From an uncultured Mucispirillum sp. (lineage in GTDB: Bacteria > Chrysiogenota > Deferribacteres > Deferribacterales > Mucispirillaceae): 6,277 bases of DNA. The notes below the pieces were generated by a model. That model had not been told where the DNA came from. It did no database searches and worked only from the letters and a program-made list of their open reading frames with translations. This document shows, one piece after another, positions 6,224-6,277 of the stretch. The stretch's first letter is position 1, and every line of letters starts with the position of its first letter. The position numbers were made by a program, and so were the translations under genes. The DNA lies in NCBI GenBank assembly GCA_910586745.1, contig CAJUJZ010000128.1:1-6277 (forward strand), in the 5' to 3' direction.

Positions 6224-6277
6224 ATGAAAAGGCTGATGTTATATACATTAACATATTTGTTAGCGTTATCTGTCCCT
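6224..6277 (+). CDS. Start of a gene with N-terminal signal or membrane segment, cut by window end
   Basis: Only 18 codons are visible. They encode a short positive N-terminus (MKR) and a hydrophobic run (LMLYTLTYLLALSV), which reads as a Sec signal peptide or the first membrane helix. AGGAG at 6213-6217, six bases before the ATG, is a good ribosome-binding site. The gene lies 43 bp after the chaperone gene with no terminator between, so it is probably the fourth cistron of the operon. By analogy with ABDC operons of periplasmic type II molybdoenzymes it could be a heme-binding third subunit. A cytochrome, a membrane anchor or an unrelated exported protein fits equally well. Confidence 0.6.
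   Translation, partial: MKRLMLYTLTYLLALSVP

Noticed and set aside
6204..6227. Seven-codon reading frame (MKIRRVI) overlapping the last gene start
   Set aside because: No ribosome-binding site precedes it. The AGGAG inside it serves the ATG at 6224.
1..6277. tRNA, rRNA, CRISPR array or insertion sequence
   Set aside because: No regularly spaced repeats, transposase-like frame, terminal inverted repeats or structural RNA signatures were seen.

Overview
The window is AT-rich (roughly one third G+C by eye), with heavy use of TTA, ATA, AGA and AAA codons. It looks like bacterial chromosome from an anaerobe or microaerobe that respires exported organic or inorganic oxidants. The style fits a low-GC Gram-negative such as a Deferribacterota (Mucispirillum-like) or Campylobacterota member. 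That placement is an impression from composition and gene content, not a proof.

Region 1 (1-1254) is the C-terminal part of a MocR-type protein: a GntR winged-helix regulator fused to an aminotransferase fold. The frame is open from base 4 and begins with the sequence that normally closes the GntR wing, DSGTFV. However, the codon just before it (1-3) is TAA, and no ATG, GTG or TTG occurs in frame until a GTG at 343, deep inside the aminotransferase fold. The PLP-binding lysine and several other active-site residues are also replaced, and a run of nine G sits in the coding frame. This is either a decaying gene, a non-catalytic regulator broken by a nonsense or frameshift change, or a phase-variable locus.

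Region 2 (1255-1438) is a 184-bp intergenic space rich in dyads and direct repeats. It ends in a possible -10 box and a strong Shine-Dalgarno site, and is the likely control region of the operon that follows.

Region 3 (1439 to the window end) is a respiratory operon on the + strand. It encodes a Tat-exported molybdopterin catalytic subunit (1060 aa, DMSO reductase family), a DmsB-like subunit with four cysteine motifs for iron-sulfur clusters, a TorD/DmsD-family maturation chaperone, and the first 18 codons of a protein with an N-terminal hydrophobic export or membrane segment. The catalytic subunit would be folded and loaded with cofactor in the cytoplasm under control of the chaperone, then exported by Tat with the iron-sulfur subunit as a passenger. 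Electrons would pass through the iron-sulfur clusters to the molybdenum site. No DmsC-type membrane anchor lies between subunits A and B and the chaperone, so the quinol or cytochrome link must come from the truncated last gene or from elsewhere. The A-B-chaperone-exported protein order recalls the ABDC operons of the periplasmic type II enzymes (dimethylsulfide dehydrogenase, selenate and chlorate reductase), although the iron-sulfur subunit resembles DmsB more. The substrate cannot be read from the sequence.

A 59-bp gap between subunit B and the chaperone gene holds a 13-bp stem and a second, mutually exclusive hairpin that reaches into the chaperone ribosome-binding site.
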